From Nocardioides marmoribigeumensis (GTDB taxonomy: Bacteria > Actinomycetota > Actinomycetes > Propionibacteriales > Nocardioidaceae), in contig NZ_JAVDYG010000001.1 in the NCBI RefSeq assembly GCF_031458325.1, forward strand, positions 434,001 through 498,000: 64,000 nucleotides of DNA, written 5' to 3'. The position numbers and the translations under genes were made by a program. Shown one piece after another: positions 36,800 through 45,257 of this stretch (positions are counted from its first letter, which is position 1; each line of letters begins with the position of its first letter). The notes below the pieces were generated by a model. It ran no database searches. It was given only the letters and a program-made list of their open reading frames with translations, and was not told where the DNA came from.

Positions 36800-37720
36800 A
36801 TGAGCGAGTCGGCCGGGTGGTCCCTGAGCACCGTGGTCCTCCCCCACCGACGCTGGGCCGACGGGGCGCGCGAGGACTGGCGCCTGGTCGAGGAGCTCGG
36901 CTTCGACACGGCCTACACCTACGACCACCTGTCGTGGCGCTCCTTCCGCGGCGGACCCTGGTTCGGCGCCGTCACCACGCTGGCGGCCGCGGCCGCGGTG
37001 ACCTCGAGGATCCGCCTCGGCACGCTGGTGATCTCGCCCAACTTCCGCCACCCCGTCCCGCTGGCCAAGGAGCTCGTCGGGCTCGACGACCTCTCCGGTG
37101 GCAGGATCACCGCCGGGGTCGGGGCCGGCGGCACCGGCTTCGACGCGACCGCGCTGGGCCAGGAGCCCTGGTCCGCACGCGAGCGGGGCGAGCGCTTCGA
37201 GGAGTTCGTCGCGCTCCTCGACCGTCTGCTCACCGAGCCGGTGGTGACCCACGAGGGCCGGTTCTACTCCGCCCACGAGGCCGAGAACGTCCCCGGCTGC
37301 GTGCAGCGCCCGCGCCTGCCGCTCGCCGTCGCGGCCACCGGTCCGCGGGGGCTCGCGCTGGCCGCGCGGCACGGCCAGGCCTGGGTGACCTACGGCGACC
37401 CGCGGCTCGGGGCCGACGCGACGCCGGAGGAGTCCACCCGCGCCCTGGCCGGGCAGCTCGCCCGGGTCAGGGGGGCCTGCGAGGCACAGGGGCGGGACCC
37501 CGCCACGCTGCACCCGGTGCTGCTCACCGGCTCCACGCCCGAGGGCGCCGGCGTGCTGTCGTCGTACGACGCGTTCCTCGACTTCGCCGGACGCCACCTC
37601 GCGCTCGGCTTCCGGGAGGTCGTCGTCCACCTGCCGGTGCCGGAGTCCGTGCACGCCGCCGATCCCGCGGTCTTCGAGCGAGTCGCGCTCGAGGCGCGGC
37701 GCGACCTCGCGGGAGCCTGA
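36800..37720 (+). CDS. LLM-class F420/FMN-dependent oxidoreductase
   Basis: A 306-residue luciferase-like monooxygenase fold. Family marks are LGFDTAYTYDHLSW, RIRLGTLVISPNFRHPVPLAKELVGLDDLSGGRITAGVGAGG and the central RGERFEEFVALLDRLLTEP ... GRFYS. Many actinobacterial members use F420, but the cofactor cannot be decided here. The start is the ATG at 36800. The TRIC-channel gene begins 1 base after its stop. Confidence 0.88.
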   Translation: MSESAGWSLSTVVLPHRRWADGAREDWRLVEELGFDTAYTYDHLSWRSFRGGPWFGAVTTLAAAAAVTSRIRLGTLVISPNFRHPVPLAKELVGLDDLSGGRITAGVGAGGTGFDATALGQEPWSARERGERFEEFVALLDRLLTEPVVTHEGRFYSAHEAENVPGCVQRPRLPLAVAATGPRGLALAARHGQAWVTYGDPRLGADATPEESTRALAGQLARVRGACEAQGRDPATLHPVLLTGSTPEGAGVLSSYDAFLDFAGRHLALGFREVVVHLPVPESVHAADPAVFERVALEARRDLAGA

Positions 37721-37721
37721 G

Positions 37722-38405
37722 GTGGTGCCCCTGCCCCAGGACACGGTGCTCGACGCCCTGCGGTTCGTCGACCTGGTCGGCGTGCTCGCCAACGCCCTGC
37801 TCGGCGGCCTCGTCGCCCGCACGGCGCGGCTCGACCCGGTCGGCTTCGCCGTGCTCGCGATCGTGTCCGGACTCGGCGGCGGCCTGATCCGCGACACGCT
37901 GCTGCAGCGCGGCACACCCGTGGCCCTGATCGACGAGGCCTACGTCCTGACCGCGCTGGCCGGCGCCACCATCGCGTTCCTCCTGCCGGTCGAGGGCCGG
38001 CTGTGGGCCCGCGTCTTCCCGTACGTCGACGCGCTGGCCCTGGGCGCCTGGGCGGCGGCCGGCGCCCAGAAGACGCTGGTGCTGGGCCTCGGCTGGCTGC
38101 CGGCGATCCTGCTCGGCACGATCACCGCGGTGGGCGGCGGCCTCGTGCGCGAGGTGCTGCTCAACCGGGTGCCGTCGATCTTCGGCGGCAACACGCTCTA
38201 TGCGACCTCGGCCCTCCTGGCCAGCGGCGTGATGGTCCTGCTCCACCAGGCGGGGCACGGCACGGCCGGGCTCGTCGTGACGACCGTGGTGGGGGCGGGG
38301 CTCACCCTCGCCGCGCGCTGGCGGGGCTGGCAGCTCCCCGACGCCTACGCCTGGCAGGGACGGCTGGCCACGCTGGCCCGACCACGCTGGCGTCGCCGGA
38401 GGTGA
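37722..38405 (+). CDS. TRIC/UPF0126 (YadS-like) cation channel protein
   Basis: A 227-residue membrane protein with about seven hydrophobic segments and the duplicated signature GGGLIRDTLL (about 52-61) and GGGLVREVLL (about 138-147), which define bacterial TRIC/UPF0126 proteins. Homologues form trimeric monovalent-cation channels. The start is GTG, 1 base after the LLM gene, so it is co-transcribed. It is convergent with the TetR gene, with 9 bp between stops. Confidence 0.88.
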   Translation: MVPLPQDTVLDALRFVDLVGVLANALLGGLVARTARLDPVGFAVLAIVSGLGGGLIRDTLLQRGTPVALIDEAYVLTALAGATIAFLLPVEGRLWARVFPYVDALALGAWAAAGAQKTLVLGLGWLPAILLGTITAVGGGLVREVLLNRVPSIFGGNTLYATSALLASGVMVLLHQAGHGTAGLVVTTVVGAGLTLAARWRGWQLPDAYAWQGRLATLARPRWRRRR

Positions 38406-38414
38406 GAAGCCCGC

Positions 38415-38957
38415 TCAGCGCAGCAGCCCGTCGGCGATGACCGCCAGCATCGGGCGGACCGCCGGGGCCGGCAGGTCGCCGTTGTCGGCGACGGTCGCGA
38501 CGCCGCCGGCCAGCCGGGCCATCTGGAGCGAGTCGACGTCGGGACGCAGGTCGCCGGCGAGCTTGTCGATCACCTGCTGGTTGGCCCCGCGCAACACCTC
38601 GCACTTGGTCCGGATCGGTGAGGCCGCGTCGTCGAGGGCGCCGGTGATGCGGGCGGCCCCGCCCTTGTGCACGGTGATCAGCCCGACGTAGGTCTCCAGC
38701 CAGCGCAGCAGCACCTCGCGCGCGTCGCCTCCGCCGGTGAGGACGTCCTCGACCGACCGGTTGACCCGGTCGACCCAGGCCTGCATGACGGCGTCGACCA
38801 GGTCGTCCCGGGTCGGGAAGTGACGGTAGAGCGTGCCGGGGCCGACCCCGGCTCGCTTGGCGATGTCGTCGAGGGGCGCGTCGTAGCCCTTCTCACGGAA
38901 GAGCTCGCGCGCGGCGTCCACGATCCTGGCGCGGTTGCGGACGGCATCGGCACGCAC
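38415..38957 (-). CDS. TetR family repressor of the adjacent efflux gene
   Basis: A 180-residue regulator. The HTH is at about 8-52 (ARIVDAARELFREKGYDAPLDDIAKRAGVGPGTLYRHFPTRDDLVDAVM), typical of repressors controlling MFS pumps. The GTG at 38957 sits 8 bases from GGAGGAGG, an ideal spacing; a GTG three codons upstream (38966) lies too close to it. Divergent from the DHA2-type exporter; two copies of an inverted repeat lie between them. Confidence 0.9.
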   Translation of the reverse strand: MRADAVRNRARIVDAARELFREKGYDAPLDDIAKRAGVGPGTLYRHFPTRDDLVDAVMQAWVDRVNRSVEDVLTGGGDAREVLLRWLETYVGLITVHKGGAARITGALDDAASPIRTKCEVLRGANQQVIDKLAGDLRPDVDSLQMARLAGGVATVADNGDLPAPAVRPMLAVIADGLLR

Positions 38958-39002
38958 GAGCGGCACCTCCTCCAGGGACGGGTCGACATCGGGACTTGCT
39001 AA

Positions 39003-39053
39003 ACGGAGACACTCTCCGTATCGTCGGAGAGGTTAACCGGAGCAACTCTCCGC
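39003..39053. promoter_or_regulatory. Two-copy TetR operator between tetR and DHA2 exporter
   Basis: Copy 1, ACGGAGACACTCTCCGT (39003-39019), is a perfect 7-bp dyad around CAC. Copy 2, CCGGAGCAACTCTCCGC (39037-39053), is the same site with small changes. They are 34 bp apart, about three helical turns. Copy 2 falls in the spacer of a plausible rightward promoter (TTAACC 39033-39038, 16 bp, TAAGTC 39055-39060). This explains mutual repression of the exporter and the regulator. Confidence 0.8.
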
Positions 39054-39098
39054 ATAAGTCTATCCCCGTCCCCCGGACCAGAACAGGACTGCACCTCC

Positions 39099-40553
39099 AT
39101 GTCTTCCACCCTCGTCCCGCGCGCCCGGACGGCGGCGGCTCCGGGCGCGCCGGAGCGGGTCGACCGTCGCGACCCGGCGCTCGGCACCGCGATCGTCCTG
39201 GTCGCCCAGCTCATGCTCATCCTCGACGCCGCGGTCATGAACGTCGCGCTCCCCCAGATCGGCCACGACCTCGACTTCAGCCCCGCCGGGCTGTCGTGGG
39301 TGCTCAACGGCTACGGCCTCGCCTTCGGCGGGCTCCTCCTGCTCGGCGGACGGCTCGGCGACGTCCTCGGCCGCCTCCGCGTCTTCTGGACCGGCGTCGC
39401 GGTCTTCACCTTCTTCTCGCTGCTCGGCGGCTTCGCCACCACCGCCTGGGAGCTGGTCGCCGCGCGCGTCCTCCAGGGCGCCGGCGCGGCGCTGGCCGCC
39501 CCCTCGGTGCTCGCCCTGCTCACCACCTCGGCCAAGGACGCGACCGCCCGCAACCGCGCGCTCGCCCTCTTCGCCGCGGTGTCCTCCGGTGGCGCCACGC
39601 TCGGCTTGCTGCTCGGGGGCGTGGTCACCGACCTCGGCTCGTGGCGCTGGACGCTGTTCATCAACGTGCCGTTCGGGCTCGCGGTCCTGCTGACGGTGCG
39701 CCGTCACGTCGTGGAGACCGAGCGTCGTCCGGGACGCTTCGACGTGATCGGGGCGGTCGCCTCGACCGGCGCCGCGGTCAGCGTCGTGTGGGCGCTCATC
39801 GGCGCCCCCGAGCACGGCTGGGACTCGCTGCGCACCGTCGGCGGCCTCGCCCTCGGCGTGGTGCTGCTCGCCGTCCTGGTCGTCACCGAGGCCAAGGTCG
39901 CCCACCCCCTGCTGCAGCTCTCCCTCTTCCGCAGCCGCCACCGCGTCGCCGGCCTGCTCACGATGGCCACCCTGGTCGCCGCGCAGTTCCCCCTGTTCTT
40001 CCTCGGCGTGCAGTACCTCGAGGTGCAGCTCGGCTACGGGCCGGTCGCGACCGGACTGGCATTCCTGCCGGTCTCGCTGGGCATCTTCACGATGTCGCGC
40101 ATCACCCCGCGGCTGGTGGCTCGCTTCGGCACCGCCCCGCTCATGGTGCTCGGCACGACCGGTGTCGGACTGAGCTCGCTGTGGCTGACCCAGCTGCCGG
40201 CGGGCGGCTCCTACGCCGCCACGGTGTTCCTCCCGTTCCTGCTCAACGGCCTCTCCGCCGGCCTCACCTTCATGCCGACGACCTTGACCGTGCTGGCCGA
40301 CGTCGAGCCGGTGCACGCGGGCTCGGCCTCGGGACTCCTGCAGACCATGCAGCAGCTCGGCGGCGCGGTCGGCGTCGCCGTGGTCGCCAGCGTGTACGCC
40401 GCGCACCACGCCCCGGGTGCCGCGTTCGTCTCCGGGACGTCGGCTGCCTTCACCGTCTCGGCGCTCACCGCGACCCTCGCCGTCGCCGCGGCGCTGACGC
40501 TCCTGCTCCGCCGTACGCCGGCAGTGCCTGAGCGGAGCCCCCACCTGAGATAG
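39099..40553 (+). CDS. MFS exporter, DHA2 (14-TM drug:H+ antiporter) type
   Basis: A 484-residue transporter with about 14 hydrophobic segments. The TM1 motif LMLILDAAVMNVALPQIG, loop 2-3 GGRLGDVLGRLRVF, and motif C-like SSGGATLGLLLGGVVTDLGSWRW are typical of EmrB/QacA exporters. It would expel lipophilic drugs or metabolites with proton exchange. It is divergent from its TetR regulator over a 141-bp region with two operators. Confidence 0.92.
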   Translation: MSSTLVPRARTAAAPGAPERVDRRDPALGTAIVLVAQLMLILDAAVMNVALPQIGHDLDFSPAGLSWVLNGYGLAFGGLLLLGGRLGDVLGRLRVFWTGVAVFTFFSLLGGFATTAWELVAARVLQGAGAALAAPSVLALLTTSAKDATARNRALALFAAVSSGGATLGLLLGGVVTDLGSWRWTLFINVPFGLAVLLTVRRHVVETERRPGRFDVIGAVASTGAAVSVVWALIGAPEHGWDSLRTVGGLALGVVLLAVLVVTEAKVAHPLLQLSLFRSRHRVAGLLTMATLVAAQFPLFFLGVQYLEVQLGYGPVATGLAFLPVSLGIFTMSRITPRLVARFGTAPLMVLGTTGVGLSSLWLTQLPAGGSYAATVFLPFLLNGLSAGLTFMPTTLTVLADVEPVHAGSASGLLQTMQQLGGAVGVAVVASVYAAHHAPGAAFVSGTSAAFTVSALTATLAVAAALTLLLRRTPAVPERSPHLR

Positions 40554-40637
40554 GTGGGCGCCACACCCGGCTGCCCCGGTGGAGAGCTGGTCCGTCGGGG
40601 GCGGGAACCGCTCCCCCACGCAGGGCGTCACAGGAGC

Positions 40638-41108
40638 ATGACCCGGCTCCTGCTCACCGCGCTCCTGCTCCTCCTCGCCGGCTGCGGCGCCCCCGCGGCC
40701 TCGACCCCCGCCACGGACGGCCCTGTCGTCACGGTGCTGGAGGTCTCACGCAGCGGCGGGCTGTGTGCGCAGGGCGCGTGCGCCCACCCGCACCTCGTGG
40801 TGCGGTCCGACGGGTCCTGGACGGTCACCGTGCCCTCGGGCCAGGACGGCGCCGAGCCCACGACCACGGAGGGCACGCTCACCGCCGCGCAGCGCGACGC
40901 GCTCGACGAGGGACGACGCGAGACGACCCTCGCCGACCACGAGCGACCCGAGCGGTCCTGCGCCTCGTGGGTCGACGGCTTCGACGTCGAGGTGCGGTGG
41001 CGTGCGGAGTCGGGCGAGCCGCACGAGGTCAGCAGCTGCGACCACGTCCTGTCTGCCCGGGACCCCCTGCTCGGACTGGCCAAGCAGCTGACCACGACGG
41101 CCGGCTGA
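40638..41108 (+). CDS. Putative lipoprotein
   Basis: A 156-residue protein. The signal peptide ends in the lipobox LLAGC (Cys16). The mature part has four more cysteines (two near residues 43-48, one about 97, one about 137), probably in disulfides, and no recognised domain. CAGGAG lies just before the ATG. It ends 6 bp from the convergent Ig-like/PH-like gene. Confidence 0.75.
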   Translation: MTRLLLTALLLLLAGCGAPAASTPATDGPVVTVLEVSRSGGLCAQGACAHPHLVVRSDGSWTVTVPSGQDGAEPTTTEGTLTAAQRDALDEGRRETTLADHERPERSCASWVDGFDVEVRWRAESGEPHEVSSCDHVLSARDPLLGLAKQLTTTAG

Positions 41109-41114
41109 CGAGGG

Positions 41115-43064
41115 TCAGACCCAGGCGGACAGGTCGACCGGCTCCTCACCGGAGGTGGGTTCCGCCAGCTCGGCGCGGCGGGCCTCGAGGTGCTCGGCCC
41201 CCCGGCCCTGGATCTCGGCCGTGAGCTGGTCGAGGTGGAGCCGCGTGAGCTCGGGCTCGCCGTAGGAGAGGACGGTCCAGCGCTCGTCGTCCCCGGTGTG
41301 GTGGACCACCGACTCGTCGTCACTGACGTGCACCAGGTCGCGCACGTCCTCGAGCGGCCACTCCTGCTGGCCGTCGCCGATGAGCACCAGCCGCTCGCCG
41401 GTGACCAGCAGGGCACCCTCCGACGTGGTGACGTGGTCGGCGGGGCCGGAGCCCTGCGACTCGTAGACCGTCGCGACCGTCATGTGCCGCACGATCTCGC
41501 CCGGGTGCGGCACGAAGCCCGGCAGCGACCCGACGTCCCAGCCGGCGGTGACGCCGTACAGGAAGTCGCTGACCACCGAGGCCCGGCCCTGCCAGGCGTC
41601 GTGCACCGCCACCTGCTCGGCCTGGTGCTCACGTCGCGCCAGGTCGGCGGCCTCGAGCCGGCGCCGCTCGCGACGGGTGGAGACGGTGGGGGCGACGAGT
41701 CCGAAGAGCCACTTGAGGAGCAGCGGCACGAGGAAGACCGCGAGGATGCCGCCGACCGCGACCCCCAGCCCGGTCAGCACGATCAGCCAGATCGGGGTCG
41801 GGTCCGTGGCGACGCTGGCCTCGGCGCTCCGCTTCACGGTGCGGTCGTACTGGTCCGTCGCCACGACCTCGAGGCGGTAGGTGCCCGCGTCGACGTCCCG
41901 GGAGATGGTGGTCTCCTTCTCCTTGGCCGTGAACGTCCCGGCCTCGGCGGTCACGCCGTCCGCGGAGGTCAGCGTCCACCTCACCTCGACCCCGGGCTCG
42001 GTGCGCACCGTCGCGACCACGCTGCCCCCTGCGGCGGCGCGGCTGTCGGTGTCGAGCCCCAGCAGGGGCGGGGTGGTGTCGACCTCGAACGCGTCGACCC
42101 TCCCGACCCCCCGGCGGCCCTGGCTGTCGCGCACCGTGACGCTCATCCCGCCGTAGGTGTCGTCGGGCAGTCGGACGCGCACCAGAGCCTTGCCGCCCTT
42201 CAGCGTGAAGTCCTTGGGCGCGGCCCCCGACATCGTGACCCTGCCCGTCCTGGAATTGGGGGTGGCGCTCACGCGCACCACCTGGACGTGCGTCGTCGGC
42301 TTGCTGACCAGCTCGGCGCCCACCGCCAGGGACGGGATCCGGACGTCGAGCCGGCGGCTGCGCCGGGCGACGTTGCCGACGTCGTCGACGGCCTCCACGG
42401 CGACGTCGTGCGCCCCGTTGCCGAGGTCGAGCCAGCGCTTGACCGCGCTCGACTCCGCGGTGCCCTCGGCGACCACGCCACCGTCGACCAGGACCTGGTA
42501 GGACGCACCGGCCGCGGTCCGGAACCGCACCGTCGTGCGGGTGTCCTCCCGGGTGCCCGGCGTCCATGTCGCGCGGCTCAGCCGCGGCGGATCGGCATCG
42601 GCCTCGGCGGTGAACCCCGCGGGCCTGCTGGTGTTGCCGGCCTTGTCGGTGGCCCGCGCGGCGTAGGAGTGGGCGCCCGTGCTGGTCGTCCAGCTCAGCG
42701 TCACCGAGCCCCCGGTCGCCCGCCCGGACGCCACGACCGCGCCCTGCTCGCGCACGACGACGTCGGAGCCCTTCTCGGCGCCGATGGTCACCGTGACCCG
42801 TCCGTCAGCCCCCTGCTGGGGGGTGCCGACCTGCGGAGTCCCCGGAGCCTTGCGGTCCGGCTTCTTCTTCGGCTTCGGCTTCGGCGTAGGGGTCGGCGTG
42901 GCCGTCGGCCCGCTCGTGGGCGTCGGCGACGAGGCCGGCCCCGGCGGTCCGGGGGTGCCGGGGGCGGACCACGCGGGGACCGCGCCGCTCAGCGGCAGCA
43001 GCACCGCGACGGCAGCCGTCGCCGCCACCCGCGTCGCGCTCCGCGACCAGCTCCACCTGCGCAC
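41115..43064 (-). CDS. Secreted Ig-like repeat protein with TM and cytosolic domain
   Basis: A 649-residue protein in four parts. There is a signal peptide (1 to about 33), and a Pro/Thr/Lys-rich linker (about 34-75). Extracellular beta-sandwich repeats (about 78-430) include Ig-like strands such as HSYAARATDKAGNTSRPAGF and HDVAVEAVDDVGNVARRSRRL. One membrane segment (about 435-460) leads to a cytosolic region with a basic helix and a beta-rich C-terminal domain (EGALLVTGERLVLIGDGQQEWPLEDVRDLVHV) that looks PH-like. The start is GTG. It may be a surface sensor or adhesin that couples to the cytosol; no exact family is recognised. Confidence 0.75.
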   Translation of the reverse strand: MRRWSWSRSATRVAATAAVAVLLPLSGAVPAWSAPGTPGPPGPASSPTPTSGPTATPTPTPKPKPKKKPDRKAPGTPQVGTPQQGADGRVTVTIGAEKGSDVVVREQGAVVASGRATGGSVTLSWTTSTGAHSYAARATDKAGNTSRPAGFTAEADADPPRLSRATWTPGTREDTRTTVRFRTAAGASYQVLVDGGVVAEGTAESSAVKRWLDLGNGAHDVAVEAVDDVGNVARRSRRLDVRIPSLAVGAELVSKPTTHVQVVRVSATPNSRTGRVTMSGAAPKDFTLKGGKALVRVRLPDDTYGGMSVTVRDSQGRRGVGRVDAFEVDTTPPLLGLDTDSRAAAGGSVVATVRTEPGVEVRWTLTSADGVTAEAGTFTAKEKETTISRDVDAGTYRLEVVATDQYDRTVKRSAEASVATDPTPIWLIVLTGLGVAVGGILAVFLVPLLLKWLFGLVAPTVSTRRERRRLEAADLARREHQAEQVAVHDAWQGRASVVSDFLYGVTAGWDVGSLPGFVPHPGEIVRHMTVATVYESQGSGPADHVTTSEGALLVTGERLVLIGDGQQEWPLEDVRDLVHVSDDESVVHHTGDDERWTVLSYGEPELTRLHLDQLTAEIQGRGAEHLEARRAELAEPTSGEEPVDLSAWV

Positions 43065-43130
43065 GGCCCCTCCTGCTCCCGACGTCTGACACCCACGGTA
43101 AAGAGTGCAGCCACGCGCGGCAAAAACGTC

Positions 43131-43325
43131 TCAGGCCGCGCGGTCCTCGTGGCCCGGCCCGTGCGGGTGCGCTTCGTCGCGAGGCACCTCGCGCAGGAAC
43201 GCCGGGGCCGGGTCCGTCCGGCGCTGGTCGGCCAGGTACATCCAGGTCACCGCGCCGAAGGTCGTGCCGTAGGCCACCAGCGCCACCACGATCAGCAGCA
43301 GCGTGGCGGCGATCGAGTCCGTCAT
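43131..43325 (-). CDS. Small single-pass membrane protein
   Basis: A 64-residue protein with one membrane segment (about 6-30) and a polar, His/Asp-rich tail. GAGGAGG sits 5 bases before the ATG, and a -10 TACACT (43359-43354) lies upstream inside the operator. It is divergent from a TetR gene, so it is probably its regulated partner. It is too small to be a transporter alone, and no family is recognised. Confidence 0.7.
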   Translation of the reverse strand: MTDSIAATLLLIVVALVAYGTTFGAVTWMYLADQRRTDPAPAFLREVPRDEAHPHGPGHEDRAA

Positions 43326-43343
43326 AACGCCCTCCTCATGTTT

Positions 43344-43363
43344 CGATACATCTAGTGTAGCGT
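43344..43363. promoter_or_regulatory. Operator and divergent promoters, tetR / small membrane protein
   Basis: A 19-bp imperfect dyad CGATACATCTAGTGTAGCG (43344-43362; arms CGnTACA/TGTAnCG) covers both -10 boxes: TACACT on the minus strand and TAGCGT (43358-43363) on the plus strand. The plus -10 is 7 bases before the tetR GTG, so that mRNA is probably leaderless. The region is AT-rich compared with its surroundings. Confidence 0.65.
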
Positions 43364-43370
43364 TATCTGC

Positions 43371-43946
43371 GTGCCAGATGTTCCCGCCGTACGACGACCC
43401 GGCCGCCCGCGTGAGGCGTCGGTCGACCGCCGGCTCGTCGAGGCGGTGCTCGCCCTCGTGCGCGAACGCGGGCCGCGAGCGGTGACCATCGCCGCGGTCT
43501 CCGCCCGGAGCGGGGTCGCGCGGACGACGGTCTACCGCCGCTTCCCCGACCGGCGGGCGCTGCTGGTGGCCGCCCTCTCCCCCTTGACGGACCGGGGCGC
43601 GCCCCCGCAGGACCTCCCGGTGAGGGGCAAGCTGGCCTGGTTCCTCGCCGCGACCGACGAGGTCCTCCACCGCGGCATCGGCCCCGGCGGGATCGCCGCA
43701 CTGCTCACCGAGGACGACCCCGACTTCACCTCCGTGCTGCGCGAGGCCCTCGAGGCCGGGCTGGCGCCGGTGCGGTCGGAGATGGCAGCCGACATGGCGG
43801 AGGGCCGCCTCGCTCTCCGGGACCCGGACCTCGTCCTCGACCTGCTCCTGGGGCTGCACCTCGCGCGGCGGCTCCGCGGAGTCGCGGCGGTGGCGGGAGA
43901 CGACAAGACCGCCGAGCAGCTCGAACAGCTGCTGGGCGGTCGCTGA
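43371..43946 (+). CDS. TetR/AcrR family regulator
   Basis: A 191-residue regulator starting at GTG. The HTH is at about 18-65 (RLVEAVLALVRERGPRAVTIAAVSARSGVARTTVYRRFPDRRAL). The C-terminal part resembles TetR_C members with a large helical domain. It is divergent from the 64-residue membrane protein, with a shared operator between them, so autorepression and control of that gene are likely. Confidence 0.9.
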   Translation: MPDVPAVRRPGRPREASVDRRLVEAVLALVRERGPRAVTIAAVSARSGVARTTVYRRFPDRRALLVAALSPLTDRGAPPQDLPVRGKLAWFLAATDEVLHRGIGPGGIAALLTEDDPDFTSVLREALEAGLAPVRSEMAADMAEGRLALRDPDLVLDLLLGLHLARRLRGVAAVAGDDKTAEQLEQLLGGR

Positions 43947-43961
43947 CCTGCCGATCTTCTG

Positions 43962-44035
<74 letters not shown>

Positions 44036-44094
44036 TGGCGTCCCCGGCGACGAGGACCGGAGCACATTATCGCAGCGCCGCGGCGGCTTCCGCG

Positions 44095-44448
44095 TCAGGG
44101 TCGGGGCTGCTCGCGGGTCCGCTTGAGCAGCCAGTCCTCCCCCGTGTCGATCAGCGCGTAGCGCACGCTGTCCTCTCGACCGTGCAGCACGAACAGCAGC
44201 CGCCGTTCGTTGCTCCCGACGTCCTCCCACCAGCCGATGTCGGCGATGGACTTGTCCGCGTCGGTGTAGGTCAGGTGGTCCAGGTCGTGGTCGGGCACGG
44301 CGATCGCGAGCCGCTGGTCCCGGGCGGTGGGCGGGAGACCGCGCGGGACGGCCCAGGAGCGCAGCACCCCCTCCATCTCCAGGCGCAGGTCGAAGTGGGG
44401 TCGCGGCTTGCGATGGTCGTGCAGGACGAACGCAGGCCGGTCGGTCAT
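44095..44448 (-). CDS. LigD-type 3'-phosphoesterase domain protein
   Basis: A 117-residue stand-alone phosphoesterase (PE) domain. The sequence FVLHDHRKPRPHFDLRLEMEG followed by LRSWAVPRGLP carries the conserved His/His/Asp/Arg of the PE domain of the end-joining ligase LigD, which trims 3' phosphates and ribonucleotides. At this length it is only that domain. It is the last gene of a five-gene chain and overlaps the SDR gene by 4 bp. No ku or ligase gene is in the window, so a link to end joining is not shown. Confidence 0.85.
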   Translation of the reverse strand: MTDRPAFVLHDHRKPRPHFDLRLEMEGVLRSWAVPRGLPPTARDQRLAIAVPDHDLDHLTYTDADKSIADIGWWEDVGSNERRLLFVLHGREDSVRYALIDTGEDWLLKRTREQPRP

Positions 44449-45257
44449 CGGTTGAGGGCCGGGTGGGCGCGACGCAGGAGCGTGACCAGCGCGCGCGTGG
44501 GCGCGACCTGGGCGACCGTGGCGGCCACCCGGTTGGCGATGCCCGGGATGGCGTGGAGGCGGCCCTTGTCGAGGGCGTCGAGACCCACGCGCGCCACCTC
44601 GGCCGTCGGCACCCACATCACCGAGGGCAGCGCCTTGTCGAACTCGTGCGGCGTGAAGCCCGCCCGCTCACCGAACCCGGTCTCCACCGGCCCCGGGCAC
44701 AGGCAGGTCGCGGTGACCCCCGTCCCGTGCAGCTCCCCGGCCAGCGACTGGGTGTAGGACAGGACGAACGCCTTGCTGCCGCCGTACGCCGCCTGGCCGG
44801 GCAAGGGCTGGAAGGCGGCGGTGGAGGCGACGTTGAGGATCGCGCCGCGCCCTCGCGCGACCATGCCCGGCAGGAAGCGGGTGCAGAGGTCGGCCACCGC
44901 GACGACGTCGAGCTCGACCATCGCCATCTCCTCCTCGGGGTCGGCCTCGTGGACCAGCCCGAGCGTGGACCAGCCCGCGTTGTTGACCAGCACGTCGACG
45001 GTGACCCCGAGCGCCTCCGCCCGGTCGAGCAGCTCGGCCCGCGTGGCCCGGTCGGAGAGGTCGCCGGCGAGCACGTGCGCCACGCCTCCGTCGGCGCGCA
45101 GCTCCTCGGCGAAGGCCTCGAGCCTGTCCTCCGAACGGGCGACGAGGATGACGCCGTGGCCGCGGCGCACCAGCTCGCGTGCGATCTCCGCGCCGATGCC
45201 GGACGACGCCCCCGTCACGAGGCAGGCGCGGTCGGGAGCGGGAGCGGGGATCGTCAT
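44445..45257 (-). CDS. Short-chain dehydrogenase/reductase
   Basis: A 270-residue classical SDR. The cofactor motif is TGASSGIGAEIA (about 15-26), NNAG is at about 91-94, and the catalytic Ser in VAST with YGGSK (Tyr-x-x-x-Lys, about 158-162) is present. It is probably NADP-dependent given the Arg after strand 2. The substrate is unknown. Four-base overlaps with both neighbours place it in the TetR-headed chain. Confidence 0.9.
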   Translation of the reverse strand: MTIPAPAPDRACLVTGASSGIGAEIARELVRRGHGVILVARSEDRLEAFAEELRADGGVAHVLAGDLSDRATRAELLDRAEALGVTVDVLVNNAGWSTLGLVHEADPEEEMAMVELDVVAVADLCTRFLPGMVARGRGAILNVASTAAFQPLPGQAAYGGSKAFVLSYTQSLAGELHGTGVTATCLCPGPVETGFGERAGFTPHEFDKALPSVMWVPTAEVARVGLDALDKGRLHAIPGIANRVAATVAQVAPTRALVTLLRRAHPALNR

